A stretch of DNA of 64,000 nucleotides, from NCBI GenBank assembly GCA_023525715.1, contig CM042014.1, forward strand, positions 26,287,404 through 26,351,403, given 5' to 3'. The notes under the pieces are model-generated. The model worked only from the letters and a program-made list of their open reading frames with translations, ran no database searches and was not told the DNA's origin. This stretch comes from Cichorium intybus (lineage: Eukaryota; Streptophyta; Magnoliopsida; Asterales; Asteraceae). Shown in pieces: positions 26,721 to 39,928 of this stretch; the stretch's first letter is position 1, and each line of letters begins with the position of its first letter. A program made the position numbers and the translations under genes.

Positions 26721-27426
26721 AGATATGGTATAGTCAGGTATGACTAAGACAGATGGGACAGAAATGATACAGAAATGATTTGAAAGGTATGCAAATAACA
26801 TACTGGATGTGATGAAGTGTACAGAAGTGTACAATAATCTGATGTGATTTGAAAATCACATGATCTCACGATTAGGCCGGTAAGGCTATGCAGTAGGATA
26901 TGAAATCCTAAGATACATACGATTAGCCGGTAAGGCTAGCAGTCTGGGTCCGATATCCAGACAGATATACACGTTTGGCCAGAAAAGGCTGTAAAACGGG
27001 ATTTGATATTGACAGATGAAATGATAGATATATGTATCATATATAAAGGATTATATATGGATGTATTTATTGTACACGTTATTTGCAGATATGATTACTC
27101 ACTGAGCTTTGTAGCTCATACCGTTTGTTAAATGTCCCTGCAGGTTAGCATAACCCTGATAAGGGTAAGGATAAAGTCCGTAACTCAAGAACTGGACTTG
27201 TAGATGCTGTCTGTAGCAGCCCGGCTTCAAAGGAGACTATAGTATTTTATACTCTCCTTGATACACTTGTACCCGTGTTTATTAAAATATACCCCTTTGT
27301 TATGGTTTTATGTATTGAAACCTTGGTTTTAAATGAAATTTTTTTTCAGGGGTGTTTTGTTTTAAAAGCCGGGTGTTACAAGTTTGTACAAGGATATTGG
27401 TGGATATAAGTTATATAAATTAGTTG

Positions 27427-27537
27427 CATGGTCCCCTTTCTAGATTACCCCATGTGTAATGTATGTGTGTATAACATTTTCTTACATGATCCCCTTTCTA
27501 GATTACCCCATGTGTCATGTATGTGTATATACAATAT
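27427..27537. repeat. Tandem duplication of about 58 bp in the MULE interior
   Basis: CATG(G/A)TCCCCTTTCTAGATT followed by ACCCCATGTGT occurs twice, 58 bp apart. Confidence 0.85.
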
Positions 27538-27712
27538 GAAAACCAAAATTGGAAAGTGCGTGTCACGTGTGTCCATATTAGGACATTAGTTGACATAACT
27601 GGCATGTAGCCGACCAAATTAAGTGGCTTCTATATGTATTTGTTTATGATGAATGACATGTACTAGAAACAACAAAGCATGTCTAGGAAGTACAAACACA
27701 AGTAGGGGTGGC

Positions 27713-28674
27713 AATTGGGTCGGGTTCGGGTAGGCGGGTCGCGGGTTGGCGGGTTGGCGGGTCAGAAAGAGCAACCCAAACACGACCCATATAAATATGC
27801 GGGTTGGCGGGTTGCGGGTTGACGGGTTGGCATGTAACCCGAACACGACCCACGTAACCCGTTTAATTATATGGGTTGGTGGGTTGGCGGGTCAGATTCG
27901 GGTTCGTGGGTCATAAACGGGTTGGCGGGTCATATACGGGTTCGTGGGTCATGACATCTTTAAGCCGAAATTTTTTAGAGAAAAACTATTTAACAAAATC
28001 CAAACAACTAACCATGTCCAATTAAACATATGGATGCAAAATAAACATATCCAAGCAAATTAAACAAAACGAGTAAGCACATCCACACTTTATTTTAGAA
28101 GTGGATATGTTTATTAAACATATCAAAAGTGTACGTTTTATGATTAGGTTAGGGCATCTTTTTGCACTTTAATATTTATTTTATATTTTTATTTGTATAA
28201 TAGAAAGTAATATGACCGAAGACGCAGTCTCTTTAATTGATACTTTAAGTTTAAATATCATATCAAAAGTAAAAGTGGATTGATACTTTAAGTTTAAATA
28301 TCATATAAAAAGTGTACGTTTTATGATTAGGAAAGGGTAAAAGTGGACGAAGACGGAAGACGAAGTCTGTCTCAAACTCAAACAGTCAAACGAAGAGTGG
28401 AACTGGAAATGATTAGGTTAGGGCAAACTTATTTCAGCAATTTCTTTTTAATATTTTATTATAGATAAAAAATAAAAAATAAAAAATATATATAAACGGG
28501 TTGGCAGGTCAACCCGCAAACACAACTGATGACCCGAACACGACCCGTATAATTGGCGGGTTGGCAGGCTGGCGGGTTGGCGGGTTAGCAGATCAAAAAT
28601 CTCAACCCAAACCCGTTTATTTTCGTGTCGGGTTCGTGTCGTGTCGCGGGTCGTGTCGAGTATTGCCACCCCTA
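27713..28674. mobile_element. Non-autonomous hAT element nested in the MULE (962 bp)
   Basis: Starts TAGGGGTGGCAAT and ends ATTGCCACCCCTA, a perfect 13-bp inverted pair. It is flanked by a perfect 8-bp duplication AACACAAG (27705-27712 and 28675-28682). Subterminal GGCGGGTTGGCGGGTT and ACCCGAACACGACCC motifs are abundant. The AT-rich core contains a direct repeat with TTGATACTTTAAGTTTAAAT. No transposase. Confidence 0.95.
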
Positions 28675-29128
28675 AACACAAGCACTGCTTTATTCCTTGG
28701 TACAATATACAATGTGATATAGTTAACTCTTTGTTGGCCCATATGTTACCAAATTGATGCATTGTTCATAGAATCTAGGTGTGGACCACACGTATGACAC
28801 AAATTTTGTCCCTCAATTTTGAACCAAAAGAAAATTCCATTTGAGTTCATAAAAATACACTATGGAGCACATGCACTTTCACAGTGGGCCTTGAACAATG
28901 GCATTCACATGCACTCTAATCACTCAAAAACCAACATAAGGTACGATGTAGGTCATTCTTATACATGCAAACCTGAATAGCTTATATTACATAACAAAAG
29001 TTGCCATAAAGGCTTCAAGTTTGATACATGCAAACCATGCATTTTAAAAGTTTAATGTCTAATAACATAAGTAGTCTAACAAACATACCCCACATACGTG
29101 TAATTAAAAGTACATTGCATAATAACAC

Positions 29129-32100
29129 TCAAATCATAAAAACCTTATCTAAGTTAACTGCCCTCTCCATTGAAACTCCAGGTGCATCAGGCCCACCAAC
29201 CACCCTACTTAAATTCCTCTTGACTATCCTCTCTGATTTTCTGCGACTAATCTTCTCCAGAATTTGTCCAATAGGTGTTAATGGTAGCACCTCTTCAGCA
29301 TTTTGCACAACATTTTGGTCATCCTCATCACCATTTGCCTGCATCATTGTAAGACTTAGGTCCATCTCATCAAAAAGCCGACTTTCTTGTACTTGATAAA
29401 TAACATGTCCTCCTTCATTCACAAAAACCTGCAAGTTATACAAAGTCAGATTAAATACACATTTTTATTAACAAATTAAATTAAGTTACATATACTTACA
29501 TCAACATCCCCCCTTCATTCCCAATAGGTCCTTCTTCAATGCCAACCTCAACATCAACAACCCCTCCTCCATTGACAACCTCAACATCAACATGACCTTG
29601 TTGATTCCCAACATTACCTCCTTCATTCCCAACCACCTGTCCACTATGGTTATGTTTGTTACCTTTTCTGATGTTCAGTTTTTCTGGTTTCCCCCCTTGG
29701 AACATCTGGCTTTTTTGTGGCCTACCTCCCTACAAATACTACATTTCACTTTTTTACCTACCTTAGAAACTTTATTCCCACTTTGGTCTCTGTAGCATCT
29801 CTCTTATGTTTTGTAGTTGGTTTTCCAGACATACTCCTAGCCACAGGCGGTAAAGGTGGAGTATATGATGTCTCAGGCCACATGTTACTTCCATTCATAC
29901 CTTTAATTCTATGCCTGTATGATTTCATGTATGTCATGCTTGTAAACATTTTGTCTACATAACTTTCCACATCCCTATTTAGATAACATATACAAGCTAC
30001 AGAGTGGACACACCCATAACCATTAAGTTGCCAAATTCTGCAAGAACATGTTTTCCTTTCAAGATCAACCTCAAAGGCATCAGATGTACCTCTAACCTCA
30101 AGCTGGTTTAATCCACTAGGAAGAACATGCCAATGCCTCTGATGAACTTTAAGTTCATTGAGTTTGTCCCTTATGGCTGGGCATACTTGATTACCCCATG
30201 TCTGTCCCTTTATCTTCAGGTTGTATAGTCGATCTATCATGTATAACCTTATCTCCTCTAGCATAATGATTAATGGTTTCTTCCTAGCTTCCATAATTAA
30301 TACATTGAAGCTTTCAGACATGCCATTCTCAATGGAATCACAACATTTTCCTGGTTAGAAATAAGCTTTACACCAAGTTTTTGGGTCTCTATCCAAAAGA
30401 TACTTATGAGCACTCGGGTTCAACACATTAAGCTCCTTCATGGTAACCTTAAAAGCTGCTTTAGTGGAACAATTGGCAGCTCTCCAAAACAAAGTTTCAT
30501 ATTAGGCTCCACTATATCTTTTCTTCAAGTTCTGACAAATATGCATAGCATATTGCATGTGCTCTGCATATGGCAACATCTCTTTGACTGCCTCAATCGA
30601 ACCCTAATAAGACATAGTATTAGCAATGATATATAACAATAACAATTCAAATATAAAGGGACGTTAATACCTTGTGTTGATCTGAAATAAAGGAAATGCT
30701 TGTTCCTAATCTTAAATCAAGATCATCGATAAGATTGTCCAAGAACCATTTCCAATTTTCTTTGTTCTCCACACAAACAACTGCCCATGCAATAGGGAAT
30801 AGCTGGTTATTAGCATCCCGACCCACAACACTTAGCAATTATCCTTTACAAATACCCTTTAAAAAACAACCATCAAGACATATGACCCTTCTACACCCTT
30901 GTAGCCATCCCTTTTTCACTCCATCAAAACAAACATAGAACTTGCTGAAGTAGTTCTTCCCATCTGGCATACAGTTCACATTAATCTTCACAGTAGATCC
31001 GGGATTTGATCTCCTTATCTCCTCACCATATGACCAAAGCTTGGCGTAGTGATCAACAGGATTTCCTTCTATAAGTTTAAGTACATAACTTTTTGCTCTT
31101 CTGCATTGCCCAAGACCGACCTGAATACCAAATTTATTCATAACTTCAAGTCTCAATTTTCTTACACTCAGCTTCTGCCTAGCTATAATCTCCTTGGTAT
31201 AGTGACTCCCTATCCATGCATATGTTACTAGTGACCCTAACTTAAAATTTATTGCACAATTGTGGTCAATCTTCAAAGACTTAATCTGAAAACTTTCCTC
31301 TTCAGTCATCCAAACGCCCCATAACCTGAATGAACATTCGCCCTTACAACACCTGACCAATAGCCTTTTACTATCATTTTTTTCAAAGCATAGTTGGTAC
31401 CCATTCGCCACAGCATAGTTGCACAACATGTGTTTTAGTTGGGTAGGGTTCTTAAACCTCATACCAAGTATGGGTTTTTGCTTTTTCCAGGGTAAAGTTT
31501 CGTTAAAAATTGAATGCTCTTGGATAGCTTCTTCACTTTCCCCCTCATGATCTGGACCAATATTTTGGTCCTCCTGTCCATAGAGTTTACTAAGGAACAC
31601 ATCACCTGAGGTTCTGTTCATACTTATTGGTTCGTCAGTATAATCCAAGGCAACATCCCTAAGAGTGGTTATATCATCTCCATTTTCCCCACCCACAATA
31701 CATAAATCATGTTCCTGATTTTCTTTCTCAGAATCAACCCAATCTTCTAATTCATCACCAATATGGTCTACGTATATCGATATTTTCCCAAGCGTACCAT
31801 AAGCAATGAAAATAAAAGTTGCATAATCCATATCATTTGTAATAGGCCGAAGGCCTTTATACATGGGTTCGTCTGGCTCACAATAGTAAAGTTTCTTACA
31901 ATCTTCATGCATTAATTTTTCCAAGAAAGTTACACACTCGGCATAGGTCATGGTAGAGAAATCATATGTAAAAGTAAATTTCATACCGTCTTCATAAGAG
32001 AAAGGACATCGATGAAACACCCCTTGATAGTTGAGCTCCACAACCGCGTATACTTCATCAGGATCAAGGTTTGAAGTCGTCATTTCTTCAGCTTCTCTGC

Positions 32101-32170
32101 TTCTCACAGTTTTATCGCATAAAAACCCTTGTTTCAACTTCTTCGTTTCGTTTTGTGCTTGTGGGTTCAC
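29129..32170 (-). pseudogene. MULE (MuDR-type) transposase, broken
   Basis: Minus-strand transposase starting at 32170 close to the right terminal repeat. The N-terminal region is acidic. A MuDR-type DNA-binding domain follows (GMRFKNPTQLKHMLC, CCKGECSFRLWG, DHNCAINF). The catalytic domain begins at RRVICLDGCFLKG and continues with VVGRDANNQLFPIAWA and SFISDQHK, with an intron after that (donor near 30672). Downstream are a SWIM zinc finger (CSCRIWQLNGYGCVHSVAC, near 30000) and a CCHC zinc knuckle (CSICREVGHKKARC, near 29710-29750). In-frame stops occur at about 30838, near 30500 and near 30354. The order of domains is complete but the protein cannot be made whole, so the copy is no longer autonomous. 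Confidence 0.85.
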
Positions 32171-32388
32171 TGATGCGGGTCTTAATAATATAACATTTTC
32201 TTACGTGGCAATTAATCATATCCTGGTATTATGAAACATATTCCATGTCATCATGGTCAACCGGATAACATATTAAAACCCTCGATTTTCCCAAATTTGA
32301 CATGTTTTTTAATAGTTTAATGGTCTATTACACAAAAAAAAAAAATCAATGACCAAATCGGGTAAATATCTAAACTTTATGGTGCTAC

Positions 32389-33716
32389 AGTAGCAATAAT
32401 CATTTTTTTAACAATAATAGCCTAATCTGTGTTTTGGTTTTCTGATAATTACTTCAAATATCATAAAAACTGCTATATATTTTGTTCCAAAATACTTATA
32501 AATTTTGTATTATTTTACTAATGGTTATTCTACGTATCAATTATTTATAGAATCCTAAGATTTAAGATGTTAAATGCAATGATTTTGATCTATTGGTAAC
32601 ATAAATATATAATATATGAACTATTAGTCGATATCTATCTTGAAGTCTAACATTTGTTTTCTTATTTGTCATATTCATACATACTTAATTTCGCACCGAT
32701 TCAAATTCTTTAATTATATTTTTCTTGCTTTGTTGCTTTTAATATGAATATTTATAAACAATATACAACCAAAGATTTGCCGTTTAAAAAAAAAATGTAA
32801 AGACAGCGAAAAAAGGCTTACAAAAGCTTGACCCATGGTCGATCTTAATTGTACTACTTCATATGACATCCTCGTGATGCACATGTTAGAAACACAAGTT
32901 TCATGTAATTATTCACGAAATATTTGACATGATAAATATGCATACAACTTATTTGTTATTGTTTTTTACTATTTGTTAATGATCACCTTTGATGGTTTAT
33001 ATGAAAAACATAATTACCAAGGGCAACAACTTGTGATGATTATAGATGATTGAAGTGTAGAAAAAAGCCACATACCACCAACTAGGCAACAATAATTGGA
33101 GTTTAATGTGCACTTACAATCCTCATAATAATTGTTTGACTATCCAAATATAAAACGAAAAGAAAACAACTTTCTTTATGTGAATATCACAATCAGTTTT
33201 TATGTTGATCGTCGTTGAAAAAATTGTATCTAAATTGTTTGAGATATTAAATGTCACTTTGTCAGTTACAAAATTCGAAAGGATATAAAGTAAGAACTAT
33301 GATATTCTATAGATTTTATGTTTGCCAACATCTATATCTGAAAAGAAGAATAAAACAGAGAGAGTATCTTTTTTTTTTCCGAGACATATAAATATAAAAG
33401 TTTGAGTAACCACAATAAGAGTCCATGGTTTGCTATATCTGAAAAGTTATTTTTGTTTATGAAAACTGATGTGAACGAAATCTTCATATCCGTTAATACT
33501 TGCCAACAAAGAGTAACAAATTAGACGTTTTTTTTGAGAAAAAAATTTTATTTAGAAGCTAACAATTTGCTAGAGAAAATTACAAATATTCAAAAGACAT
33601 AGACATATCTTTTAACCGTCCTATTCAAAGAATTTTGTCTATGATATCGAATATAATGCAAAAATACAATTGAAACACAATATTGTCGAATAAACGATTC
33701 TTCCTCAACTTCGATG
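32389..33716. other. No gene seen
   Basis: AT-rich sequence (roughly 70 percent A+T by eye) between the MULE and the Pack-MULE. No recognised coding or repeat structure. Confidence 0.5.
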
Positions 33717-33725
33717 TATTGAAAA

Positions 33726-34779
33726 GGCAAAATGACACTGTAGCCCTACGAACTTTTGCCTTCTGTTTTAAAAAGTCCCTAATGTTTTTTTTGAGCTTTC
33801 TAGGGGCATAAAGAATTGTTTTACCTGCTATTTTAGTCCCTTAACCTAATAATCCCGGTTTCTCTTTGCCACATCATTTTCTTCATCTGGTTCGCTAATC
33901 CAATCTTGCCATTTGAACCTTGGTCTCCTCATCGACACCTGATCTCACTAAATGAGTTACAATGGTGCCTCGCTAAATCAATCGGCAAACTCACAAAGCT
34001 TCAATCTTTGGATCTAAGCAATAATCAGATTACTGATTTGCTAATGTTTTTTGGAGTTCGCTAATCCAATCTCGCCATTTGAACCTTGGTCTCCTCATCG
34101 ACATATGATCTCGCTAAATGGGTTATCAATGGTGCATCGCTAAATCAATCGGCAAACTCAGAAAGCTTCAATATTTGGATCTAAGAAATAATCAGGTTAC
34201 TAAATCGATTAGTTCGTTAATCAGATTACAAGTTCGACTCATGAATCTTCCAAGTAACATCGGAAACTTCGACTCACTTGAAAAATTAGACCTTTCCGTC
34301 AATAATTTCTTCGGTGGTAGTCTCCCTGAATCGATTAGTTCGTTAATCAGATTACAAGTTCTTAATGGTCGCAGTCATGGATGTGGTGTCCAAACCTGTG
34401 AAGATGATAATAGGTATGTTGTGATCCCGTCTGGAACCCTAGAACTTACCTCCTGTGGGTCTCGTAGCCTCCGATTTGCAACTGTAAATCACGCATAAGG
34501 ACTGATAACCTTTGCTAATTTTTGTTCAAGTCGCATAACAATATTTTGTTCCCGTTTTTGCTTAACCGCAAGAGAAAGAGAAAGTCGGGAAGAGAGGAAG
34601 AACCGAGAGCAAGAAAATACGTTTATGAAAAGGGGTAACCGGGTTACCCCTTCATTTTCTTAAAAAGGACATTTTAAAATCAGAAAGTTAGACTTTATGC
34701 CCTTAAAATACAAAAAATAACATTAGGGACCTTTTAAAACAAAAGTCAATAGTTCATAGGGCTATGGTGTCATTTTGCC
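33726..34779. mobile_element. Pack-MULE (1054 bp) carrying gene fragments
   Basis: Imperfect terminal inverted repeats of about 85 bp begin GGCAAAATGACAC on both strands and share TAGCCCTA, TTTTAAAA, GTCCCTAATGTT and GGGCATAAAG. A perfect 9-bp target duplication TATTGAAAA (33717-33725 and 34780-34788) is diagnostic of Mutator-like elements. There is no transposase; the interior is a leucine-rich-repeat gene fragment, present in two tandem partial copies. Confidence 0.93.
33890..34498 (+). pseudogene. Captured leucine-rich-repeat gene fragment
   Basis: Two tandem copies (about 33890-34040 and 34060-34190) encode parts of plant LRR repeats. The first reads LQWCLAKSIGKLTKLQSLDL then SNNQIT; the second WCIAKSIGKLRKLQYLDLRN. 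After the second copy the frame continues to 34498 with NIGNFDSLEKLDLSVNNFFG, again LRR consensus. ISSLIRLQV occurs twice because of a further short duplication. No signal peptide, membrane segment or kinase is present. The parent was probably a receptor-like protein or kinase. It lies wholly within the Pack-MULE; the longest frame (34118-34498, 126 residues) could be translated but is not evidence of function. Confidence 0.75.
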
Positions 34780-34799
34780 TATTGAAAATGCATGAATTA

Positions 34800-35460
34800 A
34801 TCTAAACATCGTAAGAATAACTGCATCAAACTCCTTCGGCAAAACACTAGCCAAGCAAAATCTGCCCAACAAATCCACTCCTCAGCTAACGAAAAAATTG
34901 TGAATAGAACATTAACCAACAACCAATTTGTCGCCAAATAGATATCACCAAGGGGGAAGTTGCAAAAAATTATCCAAAGTTTCCACATTTCCTTCATATA
35001 AAGAGCATAAAATCGAATAAATATCTACTCATGTCTCATTCAAATTTACCTTCATTGGCAACCATGTTAGATTAATATGTCGCACCTAAGACATTAAGTT
35101 TTATGGGAGACAAATTATTTCAGCGAGTTGGACTCCCATATCCAATGTACAAATGTAAATCACATAAGCAACCGAAAATACCCAACGCGTTAAGATCACA
35201 AACCCACTCATCATCTATGATAGGCTAAATGGATAACACATCCTTGTAGATGCACCAATTGCGAAGCCTCCACCCCCTCCCCTTGGCTCTCAGCTCTCGA
35301 TGCCAATCTCGTACCCACACGTCATGATCAATCTTGGAACTCATCGGGCATCCCTTTTTCCACTTCAAGTTCAAGAAGGGAATTAATTTTGAATCGAAGA
35401 ATCTCCTATTCAAATGTCTTCCTAAAAAGAAGTAGAATTTCCATTTCCTATTCTCTATAA
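34800..35460 (-). pseudogene. LINE 3' fragment (zinc-knuckle region), decayed
   Basis: Minus-strand frames read, in order, HDVWVRDWHRELRAKGRG (near 35300), WVCDLNALGIF (near 35200), PTRWNNLSPIKLNV-like text (near 35100), ILCSLYEGNVETLD-like text, and AEEWICWADFAWLVF (near 34860). This is the order of the connection and zf-RVT region at the end of plant LINE ORF2. Several stops and frame changes. It may extend to about 35700. It starts just outside the Pack-MULE target duplication. Confidence 0.55.
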
Positions 35461-36272
35461 AAGCACACCTTCAAATCAATATCTTTGGATTAAATATGAT
35501 TAAAAGAGCCAACAATATTACTCCAACCCCTTGAAATTTAAGCCTCCCTAAACCCCCATTGAAACTTCCTTTAAACCATGAATTGTTGATATACTTATAA
35601 CTCATAATCTATTCAAATTGATTAAAGTCACAAAAAAATTCCAATCCCCAATTCACCCCCCCTGGCGGTCTTCTTTTGGAGTAATACTCTTTTTTGCATT
35701 TGACCCAACACATTTACACAATTATTGAGCACTCTTTTAAGAATAAATAAAATAGGTCGTTACTCAAACATACAAGTTGATGGAGTATTAATACCAGAGA
35801 TAAAATCTCAAGTATGGAGAGCTGAGTCATGTAGCCATACCATTTTGGTGAAAAGTACCTTAGAGTTGGTAAAATTACTTTTCAAATTTCGTAGGAAATG
35901 TATGTCTACTAGAGTTGAAACAATCAACTCTTTTTCATAATGCTCTTTTTATACACTAGATCATATAAAAGTTGTGATGCATTAAATGCAAGTTTGTACA
36001 CCAGTGTTGTTTTGATTTACAACACAATTTTATAATGTACAAGAAACTATGCCAGTCTGATGGAATGGAAGGTTGTGTGGGTTTTTGACTTACAAGAAAC
36101 TAGTTAACTATCTGTTCTTTTGTTAATGATACATTGTCTGCTTTTCATATGTTTGTGGTTCTTCTTCTTTGATGCTAAAGCTTGTAACTTCAAATATCCA
36201 ATGCATAGAATATGTTATAGTTTTTGACTTACAAATAATTGTCCTATATCATATGGACAAGCATGTTGTGTG

Positions 36273-36277
<5 letters not shown>
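35461..36277. other. No gene seen
   Basis: AT-rich; the first 250 bases may be more of the LINE remnant. Nothing else recognised. Confidence 0.4.
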
Positions 36278-37224
<947 letters not shown>

Positions 37225-37229
37225 CCCAC

Positions 37230-39911
37230 TGTGACATCCGCCTAAAATGGATTCGGGTCAACCCAACCCAATTGGAAATCTAATAAACCCTAATCGAGAT
37301 TACTTGACGCTAATAGGATCAAAACTCATACACTACGTTATAAATTGATGTTAATAGCAATATAGCATAGTATAATGTTATAACTATAATCAAATTAAAT
37401 TATGATACCATATTATAATCAAATAAAAGTATAATTCTCTAATTAAATTAAAAGAATCAAACTTGAATGCTATAATTAAACTTCAAATCAAAGTAGATTG
37501 TTATAATCAAATAATAACCTATTTTTTTATAAAACTCTATTTTTATAAACACTACATTAAATTTTATAAAACTCTTAAGATGCTTGTGCTAGTGGAAAAT
37601 TATGAAGACCACCAAAAGTCTAAAGATATTCCCATGGCCTCCCACTCACACCTCCCATCATCTTTCCTTTCCTTTTCCTCTCACCACATTATTCTCATCA
37701 CCACTCAAACCCTCTCTATTCTTTCTCTCACTCTCAATCTCGAAATTTCTCCAAGAAAGCTTCATTTTCCAGCCAAGAACAATCCCTCATACTCAAATCT
37801 TCATCCCTCTTGAAGCATTCCTCAAGGTATGTTGTTAAAAGTTTCAAATTCATACATGAAACAAATTAAATCCACCAAAATATCTAAAACTCATTTTATG
37901 TATAAACCTGATTTTTCTCAGAATCCCATGAATAAAATAAGAGTTTCTGGAAATTTTCAGAAATTAACTCATTTTTATCGAATTATTATAATTATTGCAC
38001 TAAAATAGGGCAATAATTCATATAAAATACTTTTTCTGTTCAATAAATTCTGAGAAATTTATGGGATGACCCATAAACTGAGAAAACATAATTTATGAAG
38101 TTTCATGCATTTATATTACAGTTTTATGGTTATTTTGTATTTTATTTTGTTGAAGCTAAATAAATAGAAAAATATAGTTATGTATGTCAAAAACACGATT
38201 TTATATTTTTCGCACCTTAATAACATTATAAATACCCCATGAAAAAATTTACAGATTTTTGTAAGAATGTGTTCTTATTTTTCCAAATTTAATGATTGTT
38301 TAATGGGTTAAATTGTTAATAAATAGCTATACAAGTCCGAAAATTATAAACCCTTGTCACAATATCATATATGACATATTAATCATAGATAAAAAGTTTA
38401 ATGAATTTTCCTTAATAGTTTACTATTATTTATGATTTTATTGATTAGTTAATAATGAAAAACATAATAAATACTTCCCATTGTCCAAAATATCCATAAT
38501 ATTTACCGTAGGCTCAATATAATGTTATAAAACTATGGTTAATTTTCCAGAATTTTTGGGAATCATTTATTATTTTTCCCGAAATTTGTTGTGGTTTAAT
38601 TATTAAAATACTAAATAAATACTAAAGCAGTTAAGAAAAATATGAAAATTTTACAGTAATTACTATTTTATGAAATAATGATTTTCTGATAATTTCAGAA
38701 TGTTTCATTACGGTTTAGTATTTAAAACCATTTTCCTAAATATCTAAGCATGTAAAAAATGCATTTTTAATGATTATTTCATATAAATAATTGTTTATAA
38801 TATATAAAATCTGTAAATACTTATAATTTGACTAGTTATAATTTTAATAAGAAATTATTAAAATCTTGCCTAAAGTGAAAATATAAATTAATTAAGCAAA
38901 GTAATTAATTCAATTTAAAATTCATTTAACATATGAATACATTAATATTCAAAACAAAATTTGGATTATTGTTAATTCATCTAATATAAAAATATATGTC
39001 TAATTATTTTTATTAATATTATATTCCCGTTTATCGATTCCTAAGCCAAAACTATTAATTATATTAGGTTCTACGTCATTTTGACCTGAGCCGTCTTTCG
39101 TACGACACGCGTATTCCGTTTGGACTAAAGTGAGTAATCTACCCCATATTTTATAATTTTCAATACTTTTGGGGTGTATCATGTGGTTCTAATATGTTTT
39201 CAACTTCATTTTATTATTTTATCACAATTGAGACATTGTTGGGACATTTATACTTGAATCATTATTTGTATAATTATTGTTTGTTTACGCTACATGTACT
39301 TGTAGTGCATTATCATTTTTAGTCTAATCTCCATGACTATGCCCGTATTCTTGAGGTACGTTATGGACAATAATAGCGCTATTGGGTTGACCACCCCGCC
39401 TTGGGACGCTAAGGTGATTGATTGCACGTGGTTGAGTGTGTATGATGATTAGATGCTCCATCCTATATGTATACATATATATGTATATATAGGGTGATGA
39501 CTTATTGTTGTTGTTATCATTTGTTAATCAATTTTTGATTTATAAACTGTTATCTCAATAACACTTGCTTGTCAACTTCAAAAGAAAACAAATTTCAAAT
39601 TATTCAAACTCACAATTTTCTTTAATAAAACTAGATTACTCACCAACTCTCGTAGTTGACCTGTTTTTACCCATGATGCAGATTTGAAGAATGAAGTTGA
39701 TGAAAAGTAGGGTATACCTTAGAAACCCACAAGACTATTTAAATTTGATGTAATAAATGTTGTTTGTATTTGAATTTGTATTTGTATGTTGTGGATCTTG
39801 TTTGCCTACTTAGTACTTAATTGAATCTAATCATATTATAACATAGTTGTCATGAGACTTTGAACAATATATCACGCCTTGATCGATTCCGCCAAGGATC
39901 GGGTTGTGACA
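37230..39911 (+). repeat. 5' LTR
   Basis: Starts TGTGACATCCGCC and ends GGGTTGTGACA. Nearly identical to 44234-46916. The open frames shared by both LTRs (near 37602 and 44607) have no recognised domain and are not called as genes. Confidence 0.95.
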
Positions 39912-39914
39912 GAT

Positions 39915-39928
39915 TGGTATCAGAGCCC
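39915..39928 (+). other. Primer-binding site (initiator tRNA-Met)
   Basis: TGGTATCAGAGCCC, three bases after the 5' LTR. This is the usual plant retrotransposon site complementary to the 3' end of initiator tRNA-Met. Confidence 0.9.

Larger units (their letters stand above)
23768..27380 (+). mobile_element. Solo LTR of a retrotransposon, interrupted by a hAT element
   Basis: Begins TGTAACACC and ends GGTGTTACA (TG...CA rule). It is flanked by ATTTT and AGTTT, a 5-bp duplication with one mismatch. Length without the nested hAT (24774-25430) is about 2.95 kb. A second member lies inverted at 53653-56421. No internal retrotransposon region adjoins it. The LTR has a TATA box and leader near its start and several families of short tandem repeats in its second half. 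Probably Ty3/gypsy by size and terminus, but no coding sequence is present to prove it. Confidence 0.8.
22492..32388. mobile_element. Two-gene MULE (Mutator-like element) with nested insertions
   Basis: Terminal inverted repeats of roughly 100-150 bp. The left end GGGTTAACCATAAAGTTTAG with GATATTTATCCGATTTGGTC matches the complement of the right end around 32280-32383. Further in, AGACCATTAAACT and TCAAATT(G/T)GGGAA also match. Inside, a transposase gene runs leftwards from near the right end and a GRF zinc-finger gene runs rightwards from near the left end, so the two are convergent, as mudrA and mudrB are in maize MuDR. A solo LTR (23768-27380) and a hAT element (27713-28674) were inserted later, so the original element was about 5.3 kb. 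The exact right tip and a 9-bp target duplication are not settled: ATTTTTTAA at the left resembles ATTTTTTTAA at 32402. Confidence 0.8.

Noticed and set aside
37463..37838. Frames in the 5' LTR duplicated at 44585-44843
   Set aside because: They lie in the LTR and are Ser/Pro/Leu-rich without any domain; retrotransposon LTRs do not normally encode proteins.
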